DNA from: Anaerococcus prevotii DSM 20548
GTDB taxonomy: Bacteria; Bacillota; Clostridia; Tissierellales; Peptoniphilaceae
DNA: 64,000 nt
Assembly: GCF_000024105.1 (NCBI RefSeq)
Contig: NC_013171.1
Coordinates: 372,001 to 436,000 of the forward strand
Reading direction: 5' to 3'
Shown: piece after piece, positions 36,750 through 46,159 of the stretch
How the letters are laid out: each line of letters opens with the position of its first letter
Numbering within the stretch: the first letter of the stretch is position 1
Made by a program: the position numbers and the translations under genes
The notes under the pieces: generated by a model
The model's input: only the letters and a program-made list of their open reading frames with translations
Databases searched by the model: none
Told to the model about the DNA's origin: nothing

Positions 36750-39383
36750 ATGACAAATATATTGGTAGGAGATAGGATTAAGGATACAGATCCTATAATT
36801 GTTAAGATAAATGGCAAAAAATACGAGACCTATGAGGATAAGACTCTTCTTAGGTTTTTGCGTGATGACTTACATATTACATCAGTGAAGGACGGTTGTT
36901 CCCAAGGTGCTTGCGGAACTTGTACTGTCCTTGTTGGAGATAGCAAGAAGCTTTCTTGTACCCAGAAGCTTTCTAAGCTTAAGGATGAGGAAATCCTTAC
37001 CATAGAGGGACTTACAGAACTTGAGAAGAAGGCCTTTGTCCATGCCTTCTCTAAGGCAGGAGCGGTCCAATGCGGTTTTTGTACACCAGGCATGGTGATG
37101 AGCGGGGCTGCTATCATTAGAAAGAATCCAAATCCTAGCGAGGATGAGATAAAGGCAGGCATCAAGCAAAATATCTGTAGATGTACAGGATATGTCAAAA
37201 TCATCGAGGGTATTAAGCTTGCTTCAGAAATCATAAATGGCAATATCGAAATTACTACAGATGAAAAGGATAGGGTTAAGGTTGGAGATGAATTTATAAG
37301 AATCGATGCCCACGACAAGGTCTTAGGTATAGGCGAATATGTCGATGATATGATCTTTGATGATATGAAAGTAGGATCTGCTATTAGGAGTAAGTTCCCA
37401 AGAGCCAAGGTCCTTAAGATAGATACGACTAAGGCGGAGGCCCTTCCTGGAGTAATAGGAGTCCTAACTGCTGAAGATGTGCCAAACAACAAGGTAGGCC
37501 ATATCTTCCAAGATTGGGATGTCTTTATTGAAGAGGGGGATATCACAAGATATGAAGGAGATGCACTTTGTCTTGTGGTTGCGGAGAATGATAAGGTCCT
37601 TGCTGAGGCTAAAAAATTAGTTGAAGTAGAATACGAAGAGCTAGAGCCAATTTCTTCTATCGAAGAAGCAGAAAATCCAGAAGCTCCTTTCATCCATCCT
37701 ACAGGTAATATCTGCCAAGAAAGACACGTCAGCCGTGGTAATGCGGAAGAAGCCTTCAAGAAGTGTAAGTATATAGTAGAAGAGACCTACACGACTCCTT
37801 TTACCGAGCATGCCTTCCTCGAGCCAGAATGTGCAATTGCTGAGCCAATGGGAGATGGGGTAAAGATCTATACCACAGACCAATCGGTTTATGATACTAG
37901 AAAAGAGACCCTTATAATGTTTGGCTGGGAAGATCAGCCAGAAAGAGTTGTGGTAGAAAATAAGCTAATTGGCGGAGCCTTTGGTGGTAAGGAAGACGTA
38001 TCTTGCCAGCATCTTGCAGCTCTTGCAGCTTACAAATTTAAGGAAAGGGTCAAGATTAAGTTTAGTCGTGACGAATCCTTGAAGTTCCATCCGAAAAGAC
38101 ACCCAATGGTTGGAATCTTCAAGCTAGGTTGTGACGAAGAGGGAAACTTCCTTGCTATGAAGGCTACGATTAAGATGGACACAGGAGCCTACGCTTCCCT
38201 TTGTGGACCAGTTCTTGAGCGTGCTTGTACCCACTCTGTAGGACCTTATCATTACGAAAACACCGAAATTGATGGCTATGGATATTATACGAACAACCCT
38301 CCAGCAGGAGCCTTCAGAGGCTTTGGAGTTTGCCAATCGAACTTTGCCTTCGAGAGCAATATCAATCTCTTGGCAGAAAAGGTAGGCATTTCTCCTTGGG
38401 AAATAAGATACAAAAATGCCATTAGACCTGGCGAGGTCCTTCCTAATGGACAGATTGCAGACTCTTCTACAGCCCTTGTCGAAACTCTAGAGGCAGCTAA
38501 GAAAATCTTTGAAGAAAACGAAGACAGGGCTGGTATTGCTTGCGCTATGAAAAACGCTGGAGTTGGTGTAGGCCTTCCTGATAAGGGTAGGGCCAAGATT
38601 GTTGTTGAAGATGGATTAGTGAGAGTATATTGTGCGGCAAGTGATTTGGGCCAAGGAGCACAAACTGTCTTTAAGCAAATGGTCCTAGACATATTAGGTC
38701 TACGTCCAGATCAAGTTGAGATCATCCATCCAAACTCAGCTAACTCACCAGATTCCGGTACATCATCAGGATCTCGTCAGACCTTGATCTCTGGTGAAGC
38801 CATAAAGAAAGTTTCTGAAAAGCTTAAGAAGGACTTAGACGATGCTAATGATATAAGGGACCTTAATGGCAGGGAATATTTCCATGAATATTTCGATCCT
38901 ACAGATCCACTGGGCTCAGAAAAGGAAAATCCAGTAAGCCACATCGCTTACGGTTTTTCTACAAATGTGGTAATATTAAATGATGACGGGACTATTAGAA
39001 AAGTCTTTGCCGCAACTGATGCTGGCAAGGTCATAAATCCTAAGGCAATCGAAGGTCAGCTTGAGGGAGGAATTGTAATGGGTCTAGGCTACGCCCTTAC
39101 AGAAAACTTCAAGCTAGATAGATCCAAGGTTAAGGCCAAATACGGAACGCTTGGCCTTTGGAGAGCGCCAATGATTCCAGAAATAGAGACTGTCTTTGTA
39201 AGTAAGCCAGACGATGAATTACTAGATAGGGCCTTTGGTGCCAAGGGAGTAGGAGAGATCGCTACAATTCCAATTGCTCCAGCAGCCCAAGGAGCCTATT
39301 ACAAGCTTGACGGAGTCCTAAGACGCGATTTCCCAATGGTTGATACGGCTTATAGCAAGCCAAGGAAGAAATTTGATGCTTAA
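36750..39383 (+). CDS. xdh: Selenium-dependent molybdenum hydroxylase (xanthine dehydrogenase type), fused subunits
   Basis: One 877-residue chain joins an N-terminal [2Fe-2S] module (CSQGACGTC near residue 50, then CGFCTPG and CRCTGY) to the molybdopterin-binding large subunit (GGAFGGKE, GAFRGFGVCQSNFAFE, and the C-terminal GAKGVGE). The FAD domain of classical xanthine dehydrogenase is missing. This layout is that of the enzymes classed as Se-dependent XDH, in which a labile selenium ligand on Mo is needed. It is surrounded by yqeC, mocA/ygfJ, yqeB and xdhC homologues and faces a selD cluster, which supports the assignment. Substrate (xanthine, purine or nicotinate-like) is not settled. Confidence 0.92.
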   Translation: MTNILVGDRIKDTDPIIVKINGKKYETYEDKTLLRFLRDDLHITSVKDGCSQGACGTCTVLVGDSKKLSCTQKLSKLKDEEILTIEGLTELEKKAFVHAFSKAGAVQCGFCTPGMVMSGAAIIRKNPNPSEDEIKAGIKQNICRCTGYVKIIEGIKLASEIINGNIEITTDEKDRVKVGDEFIRIDAHDKVLGIGEYVDDMIFDDMKVGSAIRSKFPRAKVLKIDTTKAEALPGVIGVLTAEDVPNNKVGHIFQDWDVFIEEGDITRYEGDALCLVVAENDKVLAEAKKLVEVEYEELEPISSIEEAENPEAPFIHPTGNICQERHVSRGNAEEAFKKCKYIVEETYTTPFTEHAFLEPECAIAEPMGDGVKIYTTDQSVYDTRKETLIMFGWEDQPERVVVENKLIGGAFGGKEDVSCQHLAALAAYKFKERVKIKFSRDESLKFHPKRHPMVGIFKLGCDEEGNFLAMKATIKMDTGAYASLCGPVLERACTHSVGPYHYENTEIDGYGYYTNNPPAGAFRGFGVCQSNFAFESNINLLAEKVGISPWEIRYKNAIRPGEVLPNGQIADSSTALVETLEAAKKIFEENEDRAGIACAMKNAGVGVGLPDKGRAKIVVEDGLVRVYCAASDLGQGAQTVFKQMVLDILGLRPDQVEIIHPNSANSPDSGTSSGSRQTLISGEAIKKVSEKLKKDLDDANDIRDLNGREYFHEYFDPTDPLGSEKENPVSHIAYGFSTNVVILNDDGTIRKVFAATDAGKVINPKAIEGQLEGGIVMGLGYALTENFKLDRSKVKAKYGTLGLWRAPMIPEIETVFVSKPDDELLDRAFGAKGVGEIATIPIAPAAQGAYYKLDGVLRRDFPMVDTAYSKPRKKFDA

Positions 39384-40077
39384 AATAGAAGAAATATTTG
39401 ATATTCAAAGAAATGATATAATTTCAATAACAGGATCTGGGGGCAAGACGAGTCTAATGACTTATCTTGCCCTTAGCTTGTCCAAAAAGGGTAGGGTCCT
39501 TATGACGACTTCAACTAAAATCGCCCTTCCTAAAGATCCAAGCTATAGGACCTATACTTCCTTTGATTCTTATGTAAATAATAAGTCAGAGAGGATAGTA
39601 TGTTTGGGAGAGGAAGTTTCAGGCAAGGGGAAGCTAAAAAGCCTGGGATGTGATAATCTTAAGAAAGTTCTTGATGATTTTGATTATGTCTTGATAGAAG
39701 CAGACGGTTGTAGGAATCTTCCTCTTAAGTTTTGGTATGATTACGAGCCTGTAATCTATGACTTTACGACAAAAGTTATAGGGGTTTTGCCTATTAAAAT
39801 CATTGGACGTGAGCTTAAGGAAGATTTTACTTATAATTATAAGGGCTTTTCAAAAAATATAGGGACTGGTATCATAGATTCTAAGATGATAAGAAGACTA
39901 ATCGCTTATGATAAGGGCTTCTACAAGGGATTTGATGGAGGGAAATATTTTTTCCTAAACCAGGTAGAAAGCGAGAAGGACTTTGCAAATGTCCGAAAGA
40001 TCAGGGAGGATTTTGATTTTCCTGATATTAAATTATCCTATGGATCGATCAAGGAGGGAAAGTTTTATGAAAATTAA
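39376..40077 (+). CDS. yqeC: Selenium-dependent hydroxylase accessory protein YqeC
   Basis: A 233-residue P-loop protein (TGSGGKTSLM near residue 20, and VLIEADGCRNLPLK) of the YqeC family, restricted to genomes with Se-dependent Mo hydroxylases. It is thought to help insert selenium or mature the Mo cofactor. ATG 39376 overlaps the end of xdh by eight bases and follows AAGGAAG. An earlier in-frame start at 39340 would lie deep in xdh and adds nothing conserved. Confidence 0.87.
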   Translation: MLKIEEIFDIQRNDIISITGSGGKTSLMTYLALSLSKKGRVLMTTSTKIALPKDPSYRTYTSFDSYVNNKSERIVCLGEEVSGKGKLKSLGCDNLKKVLDDFDYVLIEADGCRNLPLKFWYDYEPVIYDFTTKVIGVLPIKIIGRELKEDFTYNYKGFSKNIGTGIIDSKMIRRLIAYDKGFYKGFDGGKYFFLNQVESEKDFANVRKIREDFDFPDIKLSYGSIKEGKFYEN

Positions 40078-40639
40078 TGCTATACTAATGGCCTCAGGCC
40101 TATCTAGAAGGATGGGAGAAAACAAACTGATGCTAGAATTTAAGGGAAAGAAAATCTACGAACATACTCTAGATCTCTTGGAGGAAGTCGGATTTGATGA
40201 GGTTATAGTTGCCACTTCCTACGATGAGATCCTAGAAGATGCAAGGTCTAGAGGCTTTGTGGCTATTTGTAATACTGATAATGAGATCGGCAAATCTTCA
40301 TCAATAAAACTCGGTGTAAGGGAGACTGATGAAGATGCCAACATGATGTTTTTTGTGGCAGATCAGCCCCTTCTTAGGAAAGAAACTTGCGACAAACTAA
40401 TCGAATCCTTTAAGGAAACTAAGCTTATGACCTATCCTGTCGTAGGGATGAGAAGGGGAGCGCCAGTGATCTTTCCTGCTAGCTACAGGGATAAGCTTTT
40501 AAGCCTTGAAGCCGACCAGGGAGGCATGATCTTCGCCAAAGACGGTAAGACTAACAAGGTCCCAATAGAAAACGAATACGAACTATTGGATATTGATACC
40601 ATAGAAGCCTACGAGAATTTAAGGCGTGATCATGAATAA
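40067..40639 (+). CDS. Molybdenum cofactor nucleotidyltransferase, MocA/YgfJ type
   Basis: A 190-residue nucleotidyltransferase with the N-terminal LMASGLSRRMGENKLML motif and the FVADQP box of MobA/MocA-like enzymes. The YgfJ branch serves Mo hydroxylases by adding CMP to molybdopterin. ATG 40067 follows AAGGAGG and overlaps yqeC by 11 bases. It is short but complete for the family. Confidence 0.87.
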   Translation: MKINAILMASGLSRRMGENKLMLEFKGKKIYEHTLDLLEEVGFDEVIVATSYDEILEDARSRGFVAICNTDNEIGKSSSIKLGVRETDEDANMMFFVADQPLLRKETCDKLIESFKETKLMTYPVVGMRRGAPVIFPASYRDKLLSLEADQGGMIFAKDGKTNKVPIENEYELLDIDTIEAYENLRRDHE

Positions 40640-41435
40640 GAATCTCGTAATAGTAAGGGGCGGAGGAGATGTCGCAACAGGGACTATCCAGAAGCTTAAG
40701 AGAGTTGGCTTTGACGTCTTGGTCCTAGAAATCGAAAGACCAACCTGTATCAGAAGAAATGTCGCAGTAGCCCAAGCGATCTTTGAGGGAGAAATAAAGA
40801 TCGAAGATATAGAAGCTATTTACTGTGAAAATAAATCCGAAATAAAAAAAGCCTTTGCAGAAGATAAGATTGCTGTAACAATTGACCCTAAGGGAAGATT
40901 CATAGAAGAGATGGAGCCTATCTGTGTGATAGATGGGATTCTTGCCAAGAAAAACCTCGGCACCAAGAAGGACATGGCTCCCATTACCATAGGACTTGGA
41001 CCTGGTTTTATCGCAGGTGAAGACGTGGATTTAGTCATAGAAACCAATAGGGGCCACGATTTGGGTAGACTGATATTTGAAGGACCTGCCGCCCTAAATA
41101 CCGGTAATCCTGGCAATATCAACGGCTTTACGACAGAAAGAATCCTAAGATCTGTTTCAGATGGTAGGCTTCATATCCTAAAAGATTTAGGTTCAGTTGT
41201 AAAAGAGGGCGAGCCTGTTGCCCTAGTAGATGGTAAGGAAATCTACGCTGGCCTTGACGGAATGGTTCGTGGTATGATCAATGAGGGAATCCAAGTGACT
41301 AAGGGGATGAAGGTCGGAGATGTCGACCCAAGAGTGATTCCTCGTAATGTGGGGACTATTTCTGATAAGGCTAGGCTAATCGGTGGAGGGAGTCTCGAGG
41401 GACTTCTCATAATGAAAAGAAGGAAGGGGCTATGA
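40632..41435 (+). CDS. yqeB: YqeB, EF2563-type selenium-dependent Mo hydroxylase system protein
   Basis: A 267-residue protein with the opening VIVRGGGDVATGTIQKLKRVGF and the block GLGPGFIAGEDVDLVIET that mark this family, which is found only with Se-dependent molybdenum hydroxylases. ATG 40632 is chosen, seven bases after AAGG; GTG 40626 is a possible alternative. It overlaps the gene before and the gene after by a few bases. Biochemical role is unproved. Confidence 0.88.
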   Translation: MNKNLVIVRGGGDVATGTIQKLKRVGFDVLVLEIERPTCIRRNVAVAQAIFEGEIKIEDIEAIYCENKSEIKKAFAEDKIAVTIDPKGRFIEEMEPICVIDGILAKKNLGTKKDMAPITIGLGPGFIAGEDVDLVIETNRGHDLGRLIFEGPAALNTGNPGNINGFTTERILRSVSDGRLHILKDLGSVVKEGEPVALVDGKEIYAGLDGMVRGMINEGIQVTKGMKVGDVDPRVIPRNVGTISDKARLIGGGSLEGLLIMKRRKGL

Positions 41436-42229
41436 AGGCAGATATTTTAGAGAAAATTTACGAAGAAAACCAAAAGGGAAGGGATGCAGCCCTGGTATTT
41501 TTGATAGAAAACAAGGGCTCTACTCCTGGAGAAGATAACTCCCTAATGGCTGTTACATCAGCTGGTAAGTCCTTTGGTACAATCGGCGGAGGCAAAATTG
41601 AGGCTGATGTCATAAGAAGGTGTATGGAAGGCTTTGCTAAGGGAGAATCCTTCGAGTTTGACTACAATCTATCCCAAAATGGAGAGCTCAAGATGAGCTG
41701 CGGGGGAGATTCGAGAGGATTTGTAAAATACTTCAAGGCAGCCAATCGCCTTGTAATCTTTGGCGCAGGCCACATTTCCCAGAAGCTAGCGAGGATTGCT
41801 ACAAAGACTAACTTTGAAGTTACAGTAATAGATGATAGAAGTGAGTTTAAGGATAGTCCCGACTTTAGTGAAATCAAGGAATATATGACATCTCCAATCG
41901 AGGAAGCAGTAGGTAAAATAGACTTCGATAAGGACAAGACCTATATAGTCCTTTGCACTAGAGGACACGCCCATGATTCCAAGGCCCTTAGGGAAATCAT
42001 AGGAAAGGACTTCCACTATCTAGGAATGATTGGCTCAAAGGCCAAGGTCGTAAGAGTCTTTAAGGAACTTGAAGAAGCTAGATTTAAGAGAGAAGACTTG
42101 GATAAAATCTACACTCCTATAGGACTTGATCTAGACAATGGTTCTGTAGAAGAGATTGCAATTTCAATCATGGCAGAGATTTTGATGATTAAAAATAAAA
42201 AGACTGGTGAAATCCAGAAACTCCACTAA
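41432..42229 (+). CDS. xdhC: XdhC/CoxI family Mo-hydroxylase maturation factor
   Basis: A 265-residue protein. The N-terminal XdhC/CoxI domain (FLIENKGSTPG...GTIGGGKIEADV) is followed by a Rossmann-type domain (VIFGAGHISQKLA). XdhC binds the molybdenum cofactor and helps sulfurate and insert it into xanthine dehydrogenases; in a selenium system it could help insert the selenido ligand. The start overlaps yqeB by four bases. Confidence 0.9.
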   Translation: MKADILEKIYEENQKGRDAALVFLIENKGSTPGEDNSLMAVTSAGKSFGTIGGGKIEADVIRRCMEGFAKGESFEFDYNLSQNGELKMSCGGDSRGFVKYFKAANRLVIFGAGHISQKLARIATKTNFEVTVIDDRSEFKDSPDFSEIKEYMTSPIEEAVGKIDFDKDKTYIVLCTRGHAHDSKALREIIGKDFHYLGMIGSKAKVVRVFKELEEARFKREDLDKIYTPIGLDLDNGSVEEIAISIMAEILMIKNKKTGEIQKLH

Positions 42230-42230
42230 A

Positions 42231-42671
42231 ATGCTAAAGGTAATAATGCTAATAGCCTTCCTTATAGGAAGTTTTTATAATTTTAGGTTGGGCTATTCGA
42301 ATGAAATTAGAATTAAAATCAAGGCGACTTTTCTAATTATTATAGGAGCCTATTCTATTTTGATCTTTATAATGGCTGGGAAAAAGGATGGAAGTTTATT
42401 TGGATTAATCCTAGCCCTATCGACAATCATTCTTCTCCTAAGCAATATCCTAAGTCAAGGAGTAAGAAAAGATGGCTTTGTCCTAATGAATGGAGCCAAT
42501 CCCCTTCTGCTCCTTATAAAGCTAAGCGATGTCAAGGATATAAGCTTAGAGGAAAAGAAGGCAGGAATTAAGCTTACTATTAAGGCGCATGGAACTTGTT
42601 TTGTCGAATATTTTAAGAAGAAAGACATGAAAAAACTAGAAGAATTTATTGCGGACCTACAGAAAAAGTAA
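42231..42671 (+). CDS. Small membrane protein of unknown function
   Basis: From ATG 42231 the frame gives 146 residues with three N-terminal hydrophobic helices (about 4-18, 30-46 and 53-72) and a soluble C-terminal domain (about 85-146) with alternating beta-like strands. It starts one base after the xdhC stop, so translation may be coupled. The ribosome site is weak. I recognise no family; C-terminal layout recalls PH-like membrane domains but that is a guess. Confidence 0.6.
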   Translation: MLKVIMLIAFLIGSFYNFRLGYSNEIRIKIKATFLIIIGAYSILIFIMAGKKDGSLFGLILALSTIILLLSNILSQGVRKDGFVLMNGANPLLLLIKLSDVKDISLEEKKAGIKLTIKAHGTCFVEYFKKKDMKKLEEFIADLQKK

Positions 42672-42731
42672 GTCTAAAAAGCTAAGTGAATAATAATCTC
42701 TCTTTTGGTTATAAATAGACTAGGAGGATAT

Positions 42732-43112
42732 ATGAAATTTTTACACACTATGATTAGAGTTAAGGACCTTGATAAGTCCTATAAGTTTTATACAGAAGAG
42801 TTGGGTTTTGTTGAAAGCAGAAGAAAGGAATTTCCAGACAAGAAATTCGACCTTGTTTACCTAAAGCTTCCTGCTTCACCTGATTACGAATTGGAGCTAA
42901 CCTACAATTACGACCAAGAAGAAGCTTACGACCTAGGAAATGGATACGGCCATATAGCAATCTCACACCCAGATATCAAGTCTTTTAGAAAAGAGTTAAG
43001 TGATAAGGGCTATGAGGTTACAGAACTTAGAGGCCTAAGCGATAATTCAGATAAGTACTTTTTCGTAACAGATCCAGATGGATACAAGATTGAAATTATA
43101 CAGAAAAAATAA
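42732..43112 (+). CDS. gloA: Lactoylglutathione lyase (glyoxalase I)
   Basis: A 126-residue VOC-fold enzyme. Metal ligands are visible: His5 in LHTMIRV, Glu in LELTYNY, His in GYGHIAI and Glu in YKIEII. Segments FYTEELGF and FVTDPDGYKIE are family hallmarks. It detoxifies methylglyoxal with glutathione or another low-molecular-weight thiol. ATG 42732 follows TAGGAGG; the in-frame start at 42705 is not supported. Confidence 0.92.
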   Translation: MKFLHTMIRVKDLDKSYKFYTEELGFVESRRKEFPDKKFDLVYLKLPASPDYELELTYNYDQEEAYDLGNGYGHIAISHPDIKSFRKELSDKGYEVTELRGLSDNSDKYFFVTDPDGYKIEIIQKK

Positions 43113-43120
43113 TAAAAAAA

Positions 43121-43160
43121 TTAAAAGGGCTGGCGGATTAAATCTGCTGGCCCTATTTGT
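43121..43160. terminator. Bidirectional terminator between gloA and the desulfurase-like gene
   Basis: GGGCTGGCGGAT (43127-43138) pairs with ATCTGCTGGCCC (43142-43153) using G-U wobbles. On the - strand it is followed by TTTTAATTTTTTT; on + by TATTTG. It serves the two converging operons. Confidence 0.75.
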
Positions 43161-44289
43161 ATATTTGGGATATATCTCTTAGGGCTAGGATTGCCCTATC
43201 GACTTCCTCATTTGTGTTGAAGTAAGAAAAGGAAAATCTCACTATCCCCTGTTTTTCAGTAGCAAAATGCCTATGGATTAGGGGAGCACAATGGGAACCG
43301 GGTCTTGTTTGGATATTGTAGTCCTCATCGAGGATGAGGGAGATTTCATCTGAGGAGATATCTCCAATATTAAAAGAAACTAGGCCTGTTTTAAGACAGT
43401 CTGGGTCCTTGGAGTAGAACTTAAGGTCAGGGATTTCTTCAATCCCTCGGTAAAATCTACTTGCAAGCTCTCTTACTTTTTTATTTATCTTATCAATGCC
43501 CTCATCTAGGATGAAGTCGACTCCTGCCTTTAGGGCGATTTGACCTAGGAAGTTGGCCGTTCCTGCTTCAAATATTTGGGGGAAGGAAGGGGGCATGGTC
43601 TCCCTGAAAGAATCTATCCCGCTACCTCCGGCAAATACTTGAGCGAAAAGAAAGTTTCCGTTTTTGATTAGTCCGCCGGTCCCGCTTGGCCCGTAAAGGG
43701 ATTTGTGTCCTGTAAAGGCAAAGAGTGAGTTTTCGTATTTTCCCATATCGATATCGATAAGGCCCAGGCTTTGGGCACAATCTACTATCATTAGTAGCTC
43801 GTTTTCTCTGGCAAAATCATAGACCCTATCCAGGTCCTTTACATCTCCTAAAAGATTTGATGCGGAATTTATGACGAGAAATTTCGTGTTTTTTCTTAAA
43901 AGCTTGGGAAGGCTCTGGTATTTAAGCTCGTAATTCTCATCAAAGTCTACAAAGGAAATATCAGCTCCCGTTTGATAGAGGGGGCGGAGGATAGAGTTAT
44001 GTTCTGTAGTCGAGGTGATGATGTGGTCATCCTTGTTTACCAAGGACTTGATGGCAAAGTTTAGGGCGAAGGTGGCGTTTGCTGTAAGGAGGATATCTGA
44101 GGGATTTTCTATATGGCAAAGCCTAGCCAGGGACTTTTTCGTATCAAAGATTGCCATCATGGAGTTTTGAGAAAGCATGTGGCCTGACCTTGATGGATTG
44201 CCGTAATTTCCAGAAGAAATTACTTCAACTAGCTTATCTGTCATAGCCTTGGGCTTGTGGATAGTCGTAGCAGCGTTATCAAAATACAT
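43153..44289 (-). CDS. Cysteine-desulfurase-like class V aminotransferase (EF2568 type)
   Basis: A 378-residue PLP enzyme. It has YFDNAATTIHKP at the N-terminus, the PLP lysine in FTGHKSLYGP and the catalytic-loop Cys in RPGSHCAPLIHR. It belongs to the SufS/CsdA-like branch found in selenium loci with selD and yedF. It is likely to release S or Se from cysteine or selenocysteine for the Mo-hydroxylase cofactor. The start at 44289 overlaps the DUF3343 gene by 11 bases. Se specificity is inferred from context. Confidence 0.88.
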   Translation of the reverse strand: MYFDNAATTIHKPKAMTDKLVEVISSGNYGNPSRSGHMLSQNSMMAIFDTKKSLARLCHIENPSDILLTANATFALNFAIKSLVNKDDHIITSTTEHNSILRPLYQTGADISFVDFDENYELKYQSLPKLLRKNTKFLVINSASNLLGDVKDLDRVYDFARENELLMIVDCAQSLGLIDIDMGKYENSLFAFTGHKSLYGPSGTGGLIKNGNFLFAQVFAGGSGIDSFRETMPPSFPQIFEAGTANFLGQIALKAGVDFILDEGIDKINKKVRELASRFYRGIEEIPDLKFYSKDPDCLKTGLVSFNIGDISSDEISLILDEDYNIQTRPGSHCAPLIHRHFATEKQGIVRFSFSYFNTNEEVDRAILALRDISQIYK

Positions 44290-44542
44290 ATGAAGAAATT
44301 ACCCTCCTCCCATTTTTATCTCGCTCCATGAGGAAAATCCCATCATAATCACTTTCCTCTAGGATGGCTAGGGCCTTAGTCAAATCTTTTTCTCTTATTC
44401 TTAAAGCATAGCCACAGCCAGCATCGATTTCTGGAGGCAAGGGGATTAGTCTTGCCTTATCGAAATTCTTTAGCTTATCGAGGGCGGCTGCCGGGTCTTC
44501 GAATTTCTCGAAGGAGAAAAGTACGAAATCTTCTCCTAGCAT
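44279..44542 (-). CDS. DUF3343 putative Se/S carrier protein
   Basis: An 87-residue protein with the family core ARLIPLPPEIDAGCGYALRI, including one conserved Cys in AGCGYA that could hold a persulfide or selenide. DUF3343 genes are co-located with yedF and Cys-desulfurase-like genes. It overlaps yedF by seven bases. Function as a carrier is inferred. Confidence 0.82.
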   Translation of the reverse strand: MLGEDFVLFSFEKFEDPAAALDKLKNFDKARLIPLPPEIDAGCGYALRIREKDLTKALAILEESDYDGIFLMERDKNGRRVISSYVF

Positions 44543-45135
44543 GGACTAACTGTGTGATAGCTTCTTAGGATTTCGACAATCTTATACATATTTGTAATCT
44601 CTCCTACAGCAAGTTTTTCTTTTAGCTTGTAATTTCCCAGGCAAAGTCCACAAGATAGGATCTCTACGCCTTTTTCTTCGAGGGTCTTGAGGTCTTCTAT
44701 GGTCTTTTCATTTGCTGCTGTAAGGAAGACTCCTCTGTTGTAGAAAATGACCTTTTCTGGAAGTTTATCTTGTTCTGTAAGGGCATAGATGAAACCTTCG
44801 AGTAGGCTTTTTGAGAAGTCCTCATCGCCCTTACCCATCCTATCATCAGAGATTGCTACAACATAGGAAGAGCTATCGATTTTATTTTCCCCTTCTGATA
44901 CTTCTTCTTTGCTTTGGGAGTTTTTCTTAAGACTTACCCTGTAGATTCCGTCTTCGATTTTCTCAGAAGATGCTTCTATTTTAAGTTCCTTGGCCATCTT
45001 GGCGAGATTTTGAGTTGCTACTTCGTTATCTACTAGGATTTCGAAGTCTACTTCTTTTGGATTTTCCTTGATTAACTTCTTTGTTTCAATTACTGGTATT
45101 GGGCAAACTTTGCCTAAACAATCAATTTTTTTCAT
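44536..45135 (-). CDS. yedF: Selenium metabolism protein YedF
   Basis: A 199-residue protein. The N-terminal TusA-like domain has the catalytic CLGKVCPIPVIETKK, and the C-terminal DsrE-like half has LSCGLCLGNYKLKEKL. It is typical of selenium-utilising bacteria, between selD and the desulfurase. It may relay sulfur or selenium to SelD or the hydroxylase. The stop is in the DUF3343 overlap. Confidence 0.88.
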   Translation of the reverse strand: MKKIDCLGKVCPIPVIETKKLIKENPKEVDFEILVDNEVATQNLAKMAKELKIEASSEKIEDGIYRVSLKKNSQSKEEVSEGENKIDSSSYVVAISDDRMGKGDEDFSKSLLEGFIYALTEQDKLPEKVIFYNRGVFLTAANEKTIEDLKTLEEKGVEILSCGLCLGNYKLKEKLAVGEITNMYKIVEILRSYHTVSPC

Positions 45136-45145
45136 AATAGCTCCT

Positions 45146-46159
45146 TTATTTTACGATTATCTTGTAAGATCTTTTCCTTTTAACTTGACCTATTTGATAG
45201 ATTTCCAAATTATTTTCCCTAAAGTCTGTGATTATCTTATCTGCTTCTTCTGGACTTACCGAAATGCACAAGCCGCCTGATGTCTGCGGATCAAAGAGGA
45301 CTTCCTCCATGGCAAAATCATCTATCATAAACTCTACATCGCCTTCGAGGTAGTTTCTGTTATTTTGCCCACCAGAAGTATAGAGAAACTCAGCGGCAAG
45401 CTTTTTAGCAGGAGATAGGACTGGGACCTTGGCGCTTTCAAGGATTATAGTAAAGTCATTCCCTGCCATTTCTGAAAGATGGCCCAAAAGGCCAAAGCCT
45501 GTAATATCAGTCGCTGCGTGGATTTGATATTTGACGAAGATATCCCTGGCGTATTTATTGAGAGTCGCCATCTGCCTTGTGCAAGCTTCAAAGTCCTCAT
45601 CACTTACGAGCCCCTGGGCAAAGTTTGCAGTAACTAGCCCTGTGCCGATTTTTTTCGTAAGAAGGATTACGTCCCCATCTTTTGGCGTATTATTTTCCCG
45701 AATTTCCTTCTTTTTGACCTTACCTGTGACAGAAAGGCCATACTTGATGGTCTTATCATGGATTGAATGGCCACCGGTTAGGCTTGCCTTGGCCTCACTG
45801 ACCTTATCATTACCTCCACGGAGGATTTCTTTGAGGATAGCGAAGTCCTCTTCTAGGGGAAATGTCACGATATTAAGGGCAGATATGACCTCTCCTCCCA
45901 TAGCGTAGACATCGCTTAGGGCGTTGGCAGCAGCGATTTGACCAAATAGATAGGGATCTTCGACCATAGTAGGGAAAAAATCCAGGGTCTGGATCACGCA
46001 AGTTTCGCCATCGATGTCGATAATTGCAGCATCGTCATTCTTGTCGAAGCCAACTAGGACATCGTGCCTTCTGTAGGGTGTAATATCCTTTAATAATTTA
46101 TCCAAATTACCTGCGGCAATCTTGGCATTGCAACCGCCGCATACTTCTAAGTTCTTCAT
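45146..46159 (-). CDS. selD: Selenide, water dikinase
   Basis: A 337-residue SelD that makes selenophosphate from selenide and ATP. The N-terminus carries C7 and C10 in VCGGCNAKI (the Cys/Sec active-site region, here Cys, no UGA), and the ATP-binding signature DDAAIIDIDGETCVIQTLDFF and TGGHSI are present. It heads a four-gene - strand operon with GGAGGTCCT before ATG 46159. No selA, selB or tRNA-Sec gene is visible in the window, pointing to a selenium-cofactor use. Confidence 0.95.
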   Translation of the reverse strand: MKNLEVCGGCNAKIAAGNLDKLLKDITPYRRHDVLVGFDKNDDAAIIDIDGETCVIQTLDFFPTMVEDPYLFGQIAAANALSDVYAMGGEVISALNIVTFPLEEDFAILKEILRGGNDKVSEAKASLTGGHSIHDKTIKYGLSVTGKVKKKEIRENNTPKDGDVILLTKKIGTGLVTANFAQGLVSDEDFEACTRQMATLNKYARDIFVKYQIHAATDITGFGLLGHLSEMAGNDFTIILESAKVPVLSPAKKLAAEFLYTSGGQNNRNYLEGDVEFMIDDFAMEEVLFDPQTSGGLCISVSPEEADKIITDFRENNLEIYQIGQVKRKRSYKIIVK

